64,000 nucleotides of DNA, taken from Phytophthora colocasiae. Lineage: Eukaryota; Oomycota; Peronosporomycetes; Peronosporales; Peronosporaceae. The notes below the pieces were generated by a model, which did no database searches, had not been told where the DNA came from, and saw nothing but the letters and a program-made list of their open reading frames with translations. Position 1 is the first letter of the stretch; every line of letters starts with the position of its first letter. The stretch spans positions 806,001 to 870,000 of the forward strand of contig JAGKQI010000094.1 in the NCBI GenBank assembly GCA_018806915.1, read 5' to 3'. Of this stretch, positions 1 through 10,609 are shown one piece after another. Made by a program: the position numbers and the translations under genes.

Positions 1-42
1 AAAAGAGAAACGCAAATACTTTCACTTCCTCACTCTCACTTC

Positions 43-386
43 CATGACCAAGAACGCAAAGAAGAAGTCGACGTTTGGTACGGCTCCTTTCGATCTAGAA
101 GAGGAACACCTTAAGAAAGCAGCTACCCTCGGGCCAACCAGATACGCAACTTGAGTCCTCTGACCCCGCTCATGACCTATTCTGCGTCGCGTATGACAAA
201 TACAGAAACATTGGCACCGAAACGTTTGGTTCACAGAAAGCGATTCAAACCAGGGTCAAATTGCTGGCAGAACAGTGTGGGTTTCAGATTCGCGTTCATA
301 GTAGTGGTACCTGGCGGAACAACTCAGGCAACGCCAAGTACATCTTAAGTACATCTGTAAGAAGCTACACGGCCAAATACAAGTGA
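43..386 (+). pseudogene. FAR1/MULE-type N-terminal domain fragment
   Basis: An ATG at 43 opens a short lysine-rich frame that stops at 151-153. A second frame, open from about 99 to the TGA at 384-386, carries a segment with KAIQTRVKLLAEQCGFQIRV followed by HSSGTWRN. This order (aromatic lead-in, amphipathic helix, then a basic beta-strand) resembles the N-terminal region of the MULE protein encoded further along (exon 3, 5069-5413). One frame change near 150 would join the two parts. The piece lacks any catalytic region. I read it as a relic of a FAR1/MULE-like protein; the family link rests on pattern only. Positions 387-504 hold nothing I can recognise. Confidence 0.4.
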
Positions 387-504
387 ACTTTTCCAATTTG
401 GTGTGGTAGAACAAAAATCAGTACCTATGTACTCCTTTATGGAAATTCCTCCGTTGAAACATAGCGCTTACGAGCGTTTGTTTACATCTTGTGACAAGAT
501 TCTT

Positions 505-514
505 GTCATCACTT
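505..514. repeat. Left target-site duplication of the MULE
   Basis: GTCATCACTT directly precedes the left terminal repeat and is repeated exactly at 6132-6141 after the right one. Ten bases fits the 8-11 bp duplications of Mutator-like elements. Confidence 0.8.
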
Positions 515-533
515 GAACGGCGTTACCGCAACC
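515..533 (+). repeat. MULE left terminal inverted repeat
   Basis: GAACGGCGTTACCGCAACC; the last 13 bases match the reverse complement of the right end with one mismatch. Confidence 0.65.
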
Positions 534-779
534 ATGTAACGACAGCACGACAGCGCTTAGTGCAACCATATCGCCTAAAGCAACCCCAAAACATATGTTT
601 TCAACCGTAATTTATAATAGATTGCACTGCCACGTCGCCATCGTCATAACTTGAGCCGTAGATTACATTGAATTCTCTAAAAATAGAGAAATGTGTACCA
701 CACAGTAGTGTGTGCTACACTCCAAGTACATGTGTGTCACACATTCTTCATACTTCTCGTTTTTCAACTACACGCAAGG

Positions 780-1052
780 GCCTCACGACGATGGATAGAA
801 GATCGCTATCACACGAACTGGTACGAGCAAGACGCGAAGAGCTCACGGACAACAAAACGCAAGCTGGAGGAGATTGGGGAGATACTGGAACAAATACTCA
901 GGGTTCAGATGGAGCTAATGGCCCGGATCGAGGAGAATGAGGAATGCTTGTACGCTATGGACTCTGATTTGGGCAGTGACGGAGTGGTTCAAGACAGTAT
1001 GATGTCATTTGGAGTGCTGCTAGAGATGGCAGTAAATAGATTAAGAAACTAG
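780..1052 (+). CDS. Small coiled-coil open frame inside the MULE, convergent with the transposase
   Basis: An open frame ending with TAG at 1050-1052 reads a charged helical segment (KRKLEEIGEILEQILRVQME, then LMARIEENEE) that looks like a coiled coil, followed by a short acidic tail. It is 3'-to-3' with the transposase gene, whose stop lies at about 1090. There is no ATG at the start of this frame: the only upstream ATG near it (791) is in another frame, so a spliced or frame-shifted beginning is needed. I do not recognise the family. It could be an accessory protein of the element, a captured host fragment, or chance. Confidence 0.35.
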   Translation, partial: ASRRWIEDRYHTNWYEQDAKSSRTTKRKLEEIGEILEQILRVQMELMARIEENEECLYAMDSDLGSDGVVQDSMMSFGVLLEMAVNRLRN

Positions 1053-2008
1053 GCAGTGAAGTGAAGCTGTATTAATTGTTTAAGCATGACTACTTGAGCT
1101 GATCCTGGAGCTTCTGATCTATTTCAGCTGCTGTAGAAGCATCAACTTTCGGCATTCGACGCTCGCGGGACCGCAACAGCATCAACCATAGCATCCGCAA
1201 GCGCATTACGTCGACGTCTGTCTTGCTAACATTGTAGCAATGCAGATCTGCGTTCCCGCAACGACGCTATGTGCGTGAGCGACGATCAAAACACCACAAC
1301 TGGAGTTATCAGGTTGTTGTGGGGCATCCACCCAGGTTACTGGATCGACATTCATTTTACTCCCTGGATTTGATGACTTGTGCCAGCGATTAATAAATCC
1401 TCGCAGCCCCTCTCGCTTGTCGCCGTTCCAAATTGTCTCCATTTCTTCGTGATAGCAGTCGTCAATAAGTGGTTCATACATATGAGGACGTACATGAAGC
1501 TCGCCACCGGAAAGCTCGAGCTGAATGATAATAATGCCCCAGTGACTGCCACTCAGATTAACGGGATGCACGACGAACTGATAGTCGCCAAGCTGGTCCC
1601 GTGGAGTTGCTGGCCAACCAATTTGCCATAAAAGTGAAGACACCACGCAACAACCCCGCGGATGCTGCAATTTCACTCAAGCAGAACTCGATGGAACTGT
1701 CAGAGAGCCACCCACGACAAACACTTCCGACCAGCTCTTCGAAAGGAATGGTGACCTTGTCACACCTTGTAGCGAACGCGCTGCGAAGACGACAGCTTGT
1801 AAACTTCGAGATCACTTCGTTGGCGAGAGTTTGATGGCGCTTTCGGACAGTTTCGCGCGTTACACCCCAAGTTTGCGTTTCCTTCGCGAAAAAGTCAACA
1901 TCCGAGTCCAACTTTGACCAATTGCGTTCAAGCCACTTCCGATCTTCGACCCATGACTTGGCCTTGGCCTTCACTCGGTAGAATTCTGTCGATGCATTAA
2001 CGTATCGA

Positions 2009-2079
2009 CTGCAAACGAAATAGCAACCATATTAGTAAAGCGACCCCATAAAGCAACCCCAACAATTCAGCAACCTTAC
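2009..2079 (-). other. Intron 8 of the MULE gene, rich in GGTTGC repeats
   Basis: GTAAGG...TTTGCAG intron of 71 bases. In the sense direction it contains GGTTGC twice, GGGTTGC and a related GGGTCGC in about 50 bases. The same hexamer, inverted, occurs four times in intron 6 (4168-4266) and near both element ends. Confidence 0.6.
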
Positions 2080-4167
2080 CTGCAGAACTTCCATAATTTT
2101 GGATCAATGGTTGCAACAATGTCAAGAAGAATTCCTTGCTGTGATACACTGGGGACGAGCTTGTCAGGTTCGCGCTGTTCCTTTCGTGCAGTAGTAATTG
2201 CAGCCTCCATTGACCGTGTGAGATCAGCAGGAATAACGAAAGGATGAATGTTGTCACCAGCTCTCATAGCTTCCCATTGGCACTCAATGACCCGCGACCT
2301 CAAGTAGGCGTCTGTCAATTGGACCGGGTATTTCTCCATAGTTGTCAAGACATGCTTCACGTTGGGTGTGTTGCGGGCCCAAATTATCAGCTCATCAAGC
2401 TTAACAGTGAGTCCGGTTGGGTACTTGTGGATAGCGAGTCGAGCTGAGGTTATCTTGGATTGACGGAGCTGAGTTGGAGTCGACCGCGATCGATTTCGGC
2501 GCTTCGGCTTTGGGACATTGATCACATCTACTTGACGAGGCGAGGGTGCTTCGACGTTAGCTTCTATCTTATCGATAGGTGGCGTGGCGCGTTCAGGACT
2601 GGAAGCAGCCAATTGGGTAGAAAGAATGTCATCTCCACTACTTACACCGTCCGTGACGTCCTCATTAATTTGATTTTCCAAAGCGTCCATCAATTTTGCT
2701 GTTGCAATTGCATCTGCTGGATCTATAGTTGAAGCCACACCTTGGTCCAGTTCATCATCATCTTCACCGTCTTCACCACACGGTACTTCATCTGTTTTTG
2801 CTCGAGATTCTCCAACACGCAGCCCCTCCTCTATCGTACTTTTCCAAGTCTGTAACTCTTCATAGAAGTCTGCACTTCCCAACCTCGACAAGTGTTCCAG
2901 CAGAGGCTCTACCATTGCTTTCGCGAATGAATACTTCTCAGCAGAAGAGAGAACAACTTGGTTTGCTCGTTCACGGCGGCGCAGACGAACATACACGACT
3001 TGTTTCAGGGGTGGTGTTGGTGCTGAAAGCTTTCCGGTACTGGAGGCGTCCGGCAACATTAGCTTTGGCAACCTTAGCTTTGACATGCGCACAATTGAAC
3101 GCAGCATATCGCCTGCGGCAGTGAGCCCTTCCATTGAATTCAGCGCTGCCAATGTACTCCACCGTTCCCGAATAGTCATAACAGGAAGCATCTTGAATCC
3201 ATGTCCTTTGTGTGCTAAGTGCATAATGTGACGGCATGGTAAGTGATTGCTCATTGAAAACAGGCAAGTGCATTTCCAGTCCAAGTCGTCGCACTCGAAA
3301 CTCTGGTTGTGGCAGGATACCGTCCAGGTAGAAAGCGACACAGCCTCACACGTTGTTTCCTCTATCAGGTTCACGAATTGCTCCCATTCTCGCTTCAGTT
3401 TTTCCAAGACGTGTGCTGAAATCCTGCTTCCGACTTCTCTCAAGAAAGTGGGTACTGTTTGAGGCCTTCGAGACGATGAGTGAAGCTGCCCAACCTCCGA
3501 GGCTATTTGCTGGATAATGGTCATCTGGTGCTGGAGCAATCCTGCGATAGTTTGGTCAATCCGAGTCTTCAGACCAAGCAGCATCTTCAGTTGATTCCAG
3601 TTTGACTCGATTCTGTTAGTGGTCGTATTACCCGCTGTAAAATATTTCCCGCGAGAAAAGTTTGACCACTTTTCGTTACAAGAGTTCCAGTTTTTGTCGA
3701 AATACGCGAAGAAAGCCTGCTTCTTGTTGCGGTGACAGAAATACTTCAAGTTCCTGTAGTGCGTGTCGTAGGCATCTTGTGTTGAGCTGAAACAAAGCCG
3801 ACGTTAGTGAATTTATTTGTTAAGTGAGCGATGGTGACATACCTGTAAAGAAGTTTTATCATTAAGCCCAGCAGTTCTTCGCCCTGAGCTACCTTGATTC
3901 CGTAGACAGAACGCTTCATGACCTTTTTCCAATAGGAGATGGCGTGAAATTGGCAAAACAAAATCTTTGCCTTCGGGAAACACTCCTCAAGCACTTTCCA
4001 TTCTGTAAAATCTTTGTCGATCACCACACTCACGACATGTTCCCAGAGCGGATTCTTCTCCTTGAAGTACTCCAGAATTGTTGAGATCGTAGTAGCTTGC
4101 TCATTTAAGCAAATGAAATCGACCACAGGAAATCCACGACCTGTACATGTGGTGACTACCAAACTCC

Positions 4168-4266
4168 CTACAACATGACAGAAGAAAGAAGAGTTCAACA
4201 GGGTTGCAATAATGGGTAAGGTTGCTGAAAGGGTTGCTTTATAAGAAAGGTTGCTGGAAGACGCAC
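4168..4266 (-). other. Intron 6 of the MULE gene, 99 bases, in frame and rich in GCAACC
   Basis: The intron runs from GTGCGT to TTGTAG inside the DDE domain. Its length is a multiple of three and it has no stop, so retention would add 33 residues between YHLG and SLVV. In sense it contains GCAACC four times. Removal restores an uninterrupted MULE core, which supports the intron call. Confidence 0.7.
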
Positions 4267-6113
4267 CCAAATGATAACCCAGATTGTTCGTCCCATGAGT
4301 AAAGTCCATTGCCAACGTTTCGCCCCAACGCTCGAACATCATCTTCTGGACCTTAGTCTGCATAACCACCCCACATGTTACGTCAAGCTGGTCTTGGATA
4401 ACTAGAACATCGCTTCCATCCAACTGCCGTAGTGCGTGGAGCATATTCTTCATGTGGTCTTCGCCAGAATCCTGACCGGCGATGCTACGAAGAAGGTTTC
4501 GCGTCTGCTGTGGAGTCACTTTGCAGCCTAATCATACATATAAACCCATGAGTATGAGTATATATATAAATATATTCTCAAGCACCTATTTCACGTACCA
4601 AGACGATCGTTCAAGAAGTTCGTGATGTGCGTAGAAGACACACGGGCATCAGCTAAAGTCTTCACGTCTTCGCGATCTTCGTCATCAAGTGGCAGAGTCT
4701 TGGTTGTGAGGTAGGATGACGCCTCGGTTCCGGTAGTTGGATGTGAGTGCGTGTGATTCTACAAAACAAGCAAATTTTAGACAGCCGCAACCAAATATAA
4801 GCACCTCATCACCTACCTCATTCCTGACCATGATCTTGAAAGTATTGTCAGCACACCGGTTGACTGCGGCCGTTAGCCTCGCTTTGCACTTGCAATAGCG
4901 AGTCTTGCGGTTGCGGTGGCCTTGGATCTGGATGCCTGGGATACTCCGTGCGTGCACCGGTAGATTCTCTGGTAGAACTTGAACTCGCTTGGAATTTGGT
5001 CTTCATGAGTGCTACAATATCACGTGAGTTAATCAATTCAGTAATAAATATCAGCATTGCAATCATACCTGTTGTATAAAGCCGTTTTCTCTGAACTCCG
5101 CACTCGAAACTTGAGTCTGTTCTTCTTCTTGTAGTTCGAGAACACCTCTTCAAATTCCTCCCAGGTTTTATACAGCATATTTGTCCCAAATGCAGGCACA
5201 GTATTTACGATCCCATCGTCACCTAGGTTCATCGAATCCAGTTCTTCGAGGTGTTTGCTTGCACGTTTTTTTGGAGAGTATTCCGAGATAGCCAATGGCT
5301 CCTCCCACTGTCATTATCATGCGTATCTGTTGGTGTATTCAGCATCCTGCGCTTACGGAAAGCGGGCTGTATAGCTTCGTGGGGTGAGTGACGCTTTAGC
5401 GAGATACCAGAGCCTGTCAAACAAAACCCAACCATTAGCAATGCATTAATTTTAGTCAAAATACACGGCTTCTTATCGCGACCATACCTGAAGCTTTCCT
5501 GCTTTGAGCTCTTGACTTTCCTGCTAATATGCAAAAGTAACACCATAAATCAGCAAACATTTTTTTACAAACAAAAGCATTGAACAGTATCGGCTTACCG
5601 GCTTTTGGCGCATCTTCCTCGCACGATTCGTCCGCGGAAGAGGCGTCGTCTTCATCACCGTCATCTTCCACCTCGTAGTCCTCGTCGCTGATGTCGTCGT
5701 CTTCAATTCCCAGCGCATTATACGCGATCTTCAATTTTGCATTGACGCTTCGCGCTCTCCGACCTACCAAAGCCCAATTCCACAGCTTAATACCAAATTC
5801 ACAGTCTCTAGTGGTGTCGCATGTAACGTACCCGTCATTTCCAGCTCTTGAACGGTCAGTGGGGCGCCGGTGTCGCTTGATTCCTGCTCCAACTGGCGCG
5901 ATGTACGCAGGTTCTCCTTTCAGCGCGAATTTCTAAATGAGAGGCTAGCATTGATCGTACTTACTGAAGTCGTACTTAACATATGATGTACTGTACCTAT
6001 TTTCGGAACGAAAATAGTTTTCAGAAAAATGGATTTATATTACTCGCGTAATTTTTGAAATGTGTTAGAGCAACCACAAATGTGTAAACGCAACCATAAA
6101 TGTCGCATAATAA

Positions 6114-6131
6114 GGTTGCAGTAACGACTCC
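6114..6131 (-). repeat. MULE right terminal inverted repeat
   Basis: GGTTGCAGTAACGACTCC; reverse complement matches the left end over the CGTTAC-Y-GCAACC core. The right target duplication follows at 6132-6141. Confidence 0.65.
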
Positions 6132-6152
6132 GTCATCACTTCCTCACTTTTA
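6132..6152 (+). promoter_or_regulatory. Possible core promoter of the LicD-like gene, at the MULE insertion site
   Basis: TCATCACTTCCTCACTTTT resembles the oomycete initiator plus flanking promoter region (GCTCATTYYNCAWTTT) with one extra base, and lies about 130 bases before the first ATG. The first 10 bases are the MULE target duplication, so the insertion would have displaced upstream sequence. Weak match. Confidence 0.35.
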
Positions 6153-6283
6153 CACACTGCAAACGAACAGCAAACGAAAGCTGTGTGTCGCAGGTTGACC
6201 TACGTCTTGCGAAGACACAACGCGCTGCCGATCTCTTGGCCGGTTCATTTGTGTCTTCTCTGCACAATCGGTCAGACCGCGCC

Positions 6284-7330
6284 ATGACATCACGCGATGA
6301 AGGCATCCAAATGGCCAAGCAACCTCCACCTGATGTCGATTTTCGCTCAAAAGTATTGCTGTGGCTTCAGGAATTCCCAATCATTGTGCTGGTACCGATC
6401 GGGTTAGTTGTCTTCGGTCTCGTCATGGAAAACCAAGTCATCGCTTCCATACCGGAAACCTCTCTTTTGAATGACGACAGGGTCTGTTCTTTGAGTCTCG
6501 TGAACGCCAAGTCTATCGAGTACCATTCCGGTCACAGGTTCTATTCGGCGCTAAAGGAGATGGATACATCTTCTCCCCTTACTCTTCGAGGGGAACACAC
6601 AAAGCTTTGCGACGAAGAGCAACGACACGAGATGAAATATAGTTACTGTCTCCCCATGTCTGGAAGGAAGGATACATGTACACCGTTTTGCATTGCAGGG
6701 GATCGTACAGATCTATTGAGTGTTTGGTCCCCGAAGTCCGTCTGCTACGCCAGTGTACTGCATATGCTAATGGTGGATGTGTACGAGGAACTGAAGGCGA
6801 CAGAGAATACTCCATTGGTCACGTTTGGATCACTGTTAGGCGCTGTTCGAAACGGCTCAATGATCCCGTTCACGGAAGACACGGACATCGGGTTCGTTGA
6901 GAGGTTAAAGAACAGAGATAAAGTGGTATAGGCACTTCGACGAAAGGGTTATCACATGTTCTTCTGCAAGATTTGGCGAGTCTGCGTAGCGACGACACAT
7001 CCACTGGCTGGAAAGCTTTACGACCGAAGCCGCCATCTCACCAGGAACTTTGCTGTGCCGTATGTGGATCTGTATAAAATGAAGAAGGTCGACGATAGTC
7101 TCTGGGATATTCAGGAGTTCGTCGGTAGCAACGGTCGCTTCCTTCCTGCGAACAAGGTGGAGCCGTACTCTCAGGTGACAATCAACGGGATGCCGTTCGA
7201 CACTGTGCACGATCCAGAGTTCTTTCTAACGGAGGTATATGGGCCACATTATATGACCCCGAAGGCGCGCAGACCTGCCTTGACAAAGTCTGCAGTGGAG
7301 CCAAGAAACATCACTAAAACCGCAACATGA
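6284..7330 (+). pseudogene. LicD/fukutin-like membrane nucleotidyltransferase-fold protein with one nonsense codon
   Basis: First ATG at 6284; 348 codons if the TAG at 6929-6931 is read through. After a short polar N-terminus comes one transmembrane helix (about residues 25-45, IIVLVPIGLVVFGLV), then a lumenal part with several cysteines, then the LicD signature TFGSLLGAVRNG followed by the acidic TEDTDIGF. Proteins of this family sit in the Golgi or ER and act on sugar- or phosphocholine-modified glycans; the substrate here cannot be told. The TAG interrupts an otherwise continuous frame (RDKVV-stop-ALRRKGYHMF) and looks like CAG changed to TAG. Downstream YVDLYKMKK and the rest remain in frame. 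A MULE lies directly upstream. Confidence 0.7.
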
Positions 7331-7986
7331 AGCTTATCCTAGAAACAAATGTTGGTAATAAATGAGAAATATTCCTGACGATACCCTGTCATTACTAGGT
7401 ACATGTACATGTAGTGTTGGCGACTCTCACTGCAAGGAGCTTTTGGTTCGTTTTGCGACCAACTAAGTGGATAGGCGCATGCTACGTTACAGTAAGGACA
7501 TGATGTCCACCGAGTTGGTACATGTACACTGTAGCACTGACCAACTCAGCATGGACTCTTCCTCGCATCCTTTTCCCATCTGGCTGAACGTACTCCCCCA
7601 TCGGGATGCTGCACTGTACAACCTAACTTTTGTCGATAAAATTGTCACCCCAATGTTATCTATCCAATCCAGCAGCGCTCTTTTAGACTACCGGTAAGTT
7701 AACAACCGTCGCCAAAAATACAGCTTGGAGTTTCAGGCAATAGCCCTTCCATACAAACACCAAGCTAAATTACCAACAGCGAAGTGAGTCAGAGACTCAA
7801 ATTTCAGACGCGTAGGATACCTATCGCAATCAACCGTAAACGACTTTGTGGTCAGAGAAGCGGAACCCCCAGTGCAGCGTGCAGTTGGCCCTCCGTCGAG
7901 TCTTCCCTTCCCTTCCTGCATCCTCACCATCGATCGTCAGCGCCATCCTCTCCTTTGGCCCTTCGGTCCACTCGTCAGTCACTCGA
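7331..7986. other. Intergenic, no gene recognised
   Basis: Short palindromic GTACATGTAC motifs occur at 7400-7415 and 7517-7528. Open frames here have no recognisable features. The 3' part is probably the upstream region of the gene at 8026. Confidence 0.5.
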
Positions 7987-8002
7987 GCTCACTTGACATT
8001 TT
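7987..8002 (+). promoter_or_regulatory. Oomycete-type core promoter (initiator plus FPR)
   Basis: GCTCACTTGACATTTT matches the published oomycete consensus GCTCATTYYNCAWTTT at 14 of 16 positions and lies 24 bases before the ATG at 8026, the usual spacing. Confidence 0.7.
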
Positions 8003-8025
8003 TATCTACAAGGAATTGCCCAACA

Positions 8026-9841
8026 ATGGCGACCTCAGGTGGACGCTCGCCTTTGTCCCCCATTGACCTCATATTAAGCTCCGTAGAGGACGGAGAAATG
8101 GACCAAATAGTACAGCAAGTCCATGTTCCTCCTGGCAAGAATGAGAGCAAGGCGGAAGCCAAGAAACGACGTCATCGAGAGAATATGGCTAGAGGAAGAT
8201 CTCGACACAATGCACTCATGGACTCGATGCGGAAACAGCACAAGAAGCTGGAGACAGGGATGGTTACATGGCGGCGTCGACGAGCTGCAACAGCTACAGG
8301 TAAAGCATCAAACCAGAGCGACCAGGACTCGCCATTGAGTGACGAAACAGGTTACACATCCACGTCGTCGGTTTCCACGACCTCCACAATGGGACCGAGC
8401 CAAAGGCAAGGGTTAATGGCTCAATACCTGGATGCAGTGGAGGTCGAAAACGCTATTCATCGAGAGAATGAAGCAATTGCACAAAGATTGGAACAAATGG
8501 CTATCTTCGAGACTACGTTACGGGTCGATACACCCGAGGTGGCAGACCCGAACTTGCAGAAGAGCGACACGAAGACTCCCGTGCAGGCTTTGAACCGCCC
8601 AGGCTTCTGGTCCTATTTTGCAGAAGATGAGGAGCCGTTCTACACCGATCGACAGAATGCAGCGTCCATATAAAAAGGGCGCCTGTGATATAAAATTGTG
8701 TGCACATTTTGTTATCAACCAATCAAATTGCCCGATGCAGCGTTCAATCGCTAAAATAAAACTCCACCAGCCACTCGATAAAACGGAGGTCTCCACCAGC
8801 CACTCGATAAAATGGAGGAAGCGGACGAGGAGTCCTCGCAGCCCCCACCACCCGCGACAGTATTGCAGGAAGCAAAGGAGGTTGCCACACACAGGCCTCC
8901 TTGACGAGGTGTACGCGCCAGCCAAACAACGCCGCATGCACTACACAATACAAGAAAAACGACGTGTCCTTTTAAGCTATAGAGTGGCTAAGCCAACGCA
9001 AAGCTACGCAAGAGCAACAGCTACTGCTACGACGGCGAAAGGAGAGCGCTTGGCTACGATAAAGCGTGCCATTTCAGCCTGGGAATCCATTAAACCGTCA
9101 CTAGTGCAATTTTTAGTGCAAAATACAGCTGCTCTCTATCTTTTACCAAAATCGATATTAATTCGCTCTCACATAACCAGTCTACACGCGCCGAACAGAC
9201 TTTGCACCTGCGGGAAAGTGGTCGTTGCATTCTGTCGATCGGTGTACTACGAGCCGATGCCTGCTGCGACGTGCTACAACCTCATTCGGGAGAAGTACCA
9301 GACCATGAAGATCCACCACGCCATGTTCCTGAAGAAGCAGATAAATGAAGATCCCATGCAGTTTTTTGGCTGGACAGTGCAGAGATCGCTGAGTGACAAG
9401 CGGAAGCTGGAGTTCCATTTCACGAAGTCGATTCCGTGCACTGACAGTGAACTTTTAGCGGAAGAGCTGGCTATTGAAGGCTGGCGAGTGTTCAACAACC
9501 CAGATATGTACAGGAGGTGCTACCGCTCGGCAATCGACGTGCGTGTCCTGCAGCGCGTGGACGCATTCAGCACCATTTTAATCCGGAACTCTCCGGATGC
9601 GAACCGCTCCATGCGCGTCCGCCATCTCAATATCTCGTCCAAGGTCGCGGATGAAGACGAGTACGGGCATATTCAGAGGGGGTCCTATCGATTTGGCGCG
9701 CACTGTACCGCCATTTCTTTTTTACAGGATGAATCCTGCACCTTCCACCGGACGAATTCTGTGACATACAAACCTCCATATAAATATATGTTGGTCCTCC
9801 AACTTAAGGACGAAATATACCCCCTTGATTCCGACTGGTAA
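8026..9841 (+). pseudogene. M96-like (bZIP/START-type) oomycete protein gene split by a transposon
   Basis: The first part (8026-8640) begins MATSGGRSPLSPIDLI and has a basic helix (KAEAKKRRHRENMARGRSRH) like a bZIP basic region, then a Ser/Thr-rich stretch ending WSYFAEDEEPFY. The frame is then broken by a 602-bp element. Removing 8643-9246 (element plus one TA) joins TTC-TA to C-TAC-GAG and restores FYYEPMPAATCYNLIR. The second part (9247-about 9700) has the pattern FFGWTVQRSLSDKRKLEFHFTK... and VLQRVDAFSTILIRN, which resembles the START-like domain of the large Phytophthora family often annotated as M96 mating-specific proteins. The 3' end after about 9700 no longer looks like the family. 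Family name by resemblance only. Confidence 0.55.
8643..9244. mobile_element. 602-bp TA-flanked inverted-repeat element inside the M96-like gene
   Basis: The ends CACCGATCGACAGAATGC (8643-8660) and its exact reverse complement (9227-9244) are flanked by TA on both sides (8641-8642 and 9245-9246). The repeat extends to about 29 bases with three mismatches. A 26-base tandem duplication (CCACCAGCCACTCGATAAAA unit) lies at 8763-8815. A short open frame (8930-9180) has MHYTIQEKRRVLLSYRV, similar in style to the helix-turn-helix start of pogo-type transposases. TA duplication and size suggest a non-autonomous Tc1/mariner or pogo relative. Confidence 0.75.
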
Positions 9842-10296
9842 GTAAGGGGTTAATGGATTTTCAAAGTCACAAACGGCATCTTTAGGCAATAATGGAGACT
9901 CAACCATTTCTTGAGTGCACTGTAGCGGTCGACGGTATGCCGGTTTTGTGGAGGAAGTTGTAAGCGCTAAGACAGTCGGAAGGAACAATACACTAGACGG
10001 GTCGTAGATCATAATTGTCACACACTGTTTGTATCCTTTAGGAGTGTACCACGACAAGACTTCGAAGCGCAATAGGTTACGTGCGCCCACGCAACAATCC
10101 GGTCCACCCCAACACCATCTATCTGGGCATTGGTGTCGTCATGCCACGAATACTGAAACTGAAAGAATCCCTGAAATGGTCCTACCACCTTAGATCTTGG
10201 CGGAAGTTCTATGCTGTGGCTCGTATCACCGCCTGACAGTTTGGCGCGAGAGTTTTGGACTCGCTTTAGGACTGCTTGCTTTCCAGCTCCACGCAC
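9722..10296 (-). other. Two overlapping unassigned minus-strand frames
   Basis: Frames 10296-10018 and 10090-9722 together read like broken coding sequence (for example SIELPPRSKVVGPFQGFFQF). I do not recognise them. They may be an inverted relic of the same family as the upstream gene, or chance. Confidence 0.2.
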
Positions 10297-10609
10297 CCGT
10301 CCTTCTGTAGTATTCGTGTAGAACTTTTCAAAAATTGCCGTCCAAATTGCTTAGGACATCGTTGATTCAACAACCAGTCTGTCTACCTCTGACATGATAT
10401 CGTCGGAAACATAATAGAGGCTTTTCGAAGTCGATTAGAATTGCGTTTGAGTTTCAGACAACACCGTTTTATGAGCGCTGAAAGGAGAATGCAAAGCCAA
10501 CCAAACTTGCCTTTCGAAGACCACCGGGTTTAGTTTCAGTTTCAGTCTGGTTGAGTAGCGATGCCAGTGGCGTGGAGGTCGAGCAGACTACAAGGAACGT
10601 GACAGTCTG

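Larger units (their letters stand above)
1090..5770 (-). pseudogene. MULE transposase fused to a C-terminal Ulp1-like (C48) cysteine protease
   Basis: Nine exons can be drawn with GT-AG introns of 56-99 bases: 5770-5599, 5520-5488, 5413-5069, 5011-4817, 4758-4599, 4526-4267, 4167-3843, 3786-2080 and 2008-1090, about 1,370 codons. Order: acidic N-terminus; FAR1-like domain; MULE DDE domain with AMDFTHG (first D), VIDKD (second D), the CQFH signature and the E of NRIESNW; SWIM zinc finger (CTC...CRH); a long low-complexity linker; then a Ulp1-type domain with WLSDSSIEFCL, the HW of NLSGSHWG and NSSCGV. The protease class is known to remove SUMO-like modifiers; its role in transposition is unproven. 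Frame breaks occur near 5315, 4918 (a GGG run), about 1640 and about 1235, so the copy is probably inactive unless these are sequence errors. The C-terminus read here ends at 1090-1092. Confidence 0.75.
515..6131 (-). mobile_element. Mutator-like element (MULE) with transposase-Ulp1 gene
   Basis: A 5.6-kb element bounded by short imperfect terminal inverted repeats (515-533 and 6114-6131; shared core CGTTAC-Y-GCAACC) and by exact 10-bp duplications at 505-514 and 6132-6141. It holds one large spliced gene on the minus strand and a small open frame on the plus strand near the left end. GCAACC/GGTTGC hexamers recur near both ends and inside two introns. The right end lies in the likely promoter of the LicD-like gene at 6284. 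Ends and duplications are seen directly; the superfamily follows from the encoded MULE transposase. Several frame changes in the gene suggest this copy is decaying, or that the assembly carries single-base errors. Confidence 0.8.
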
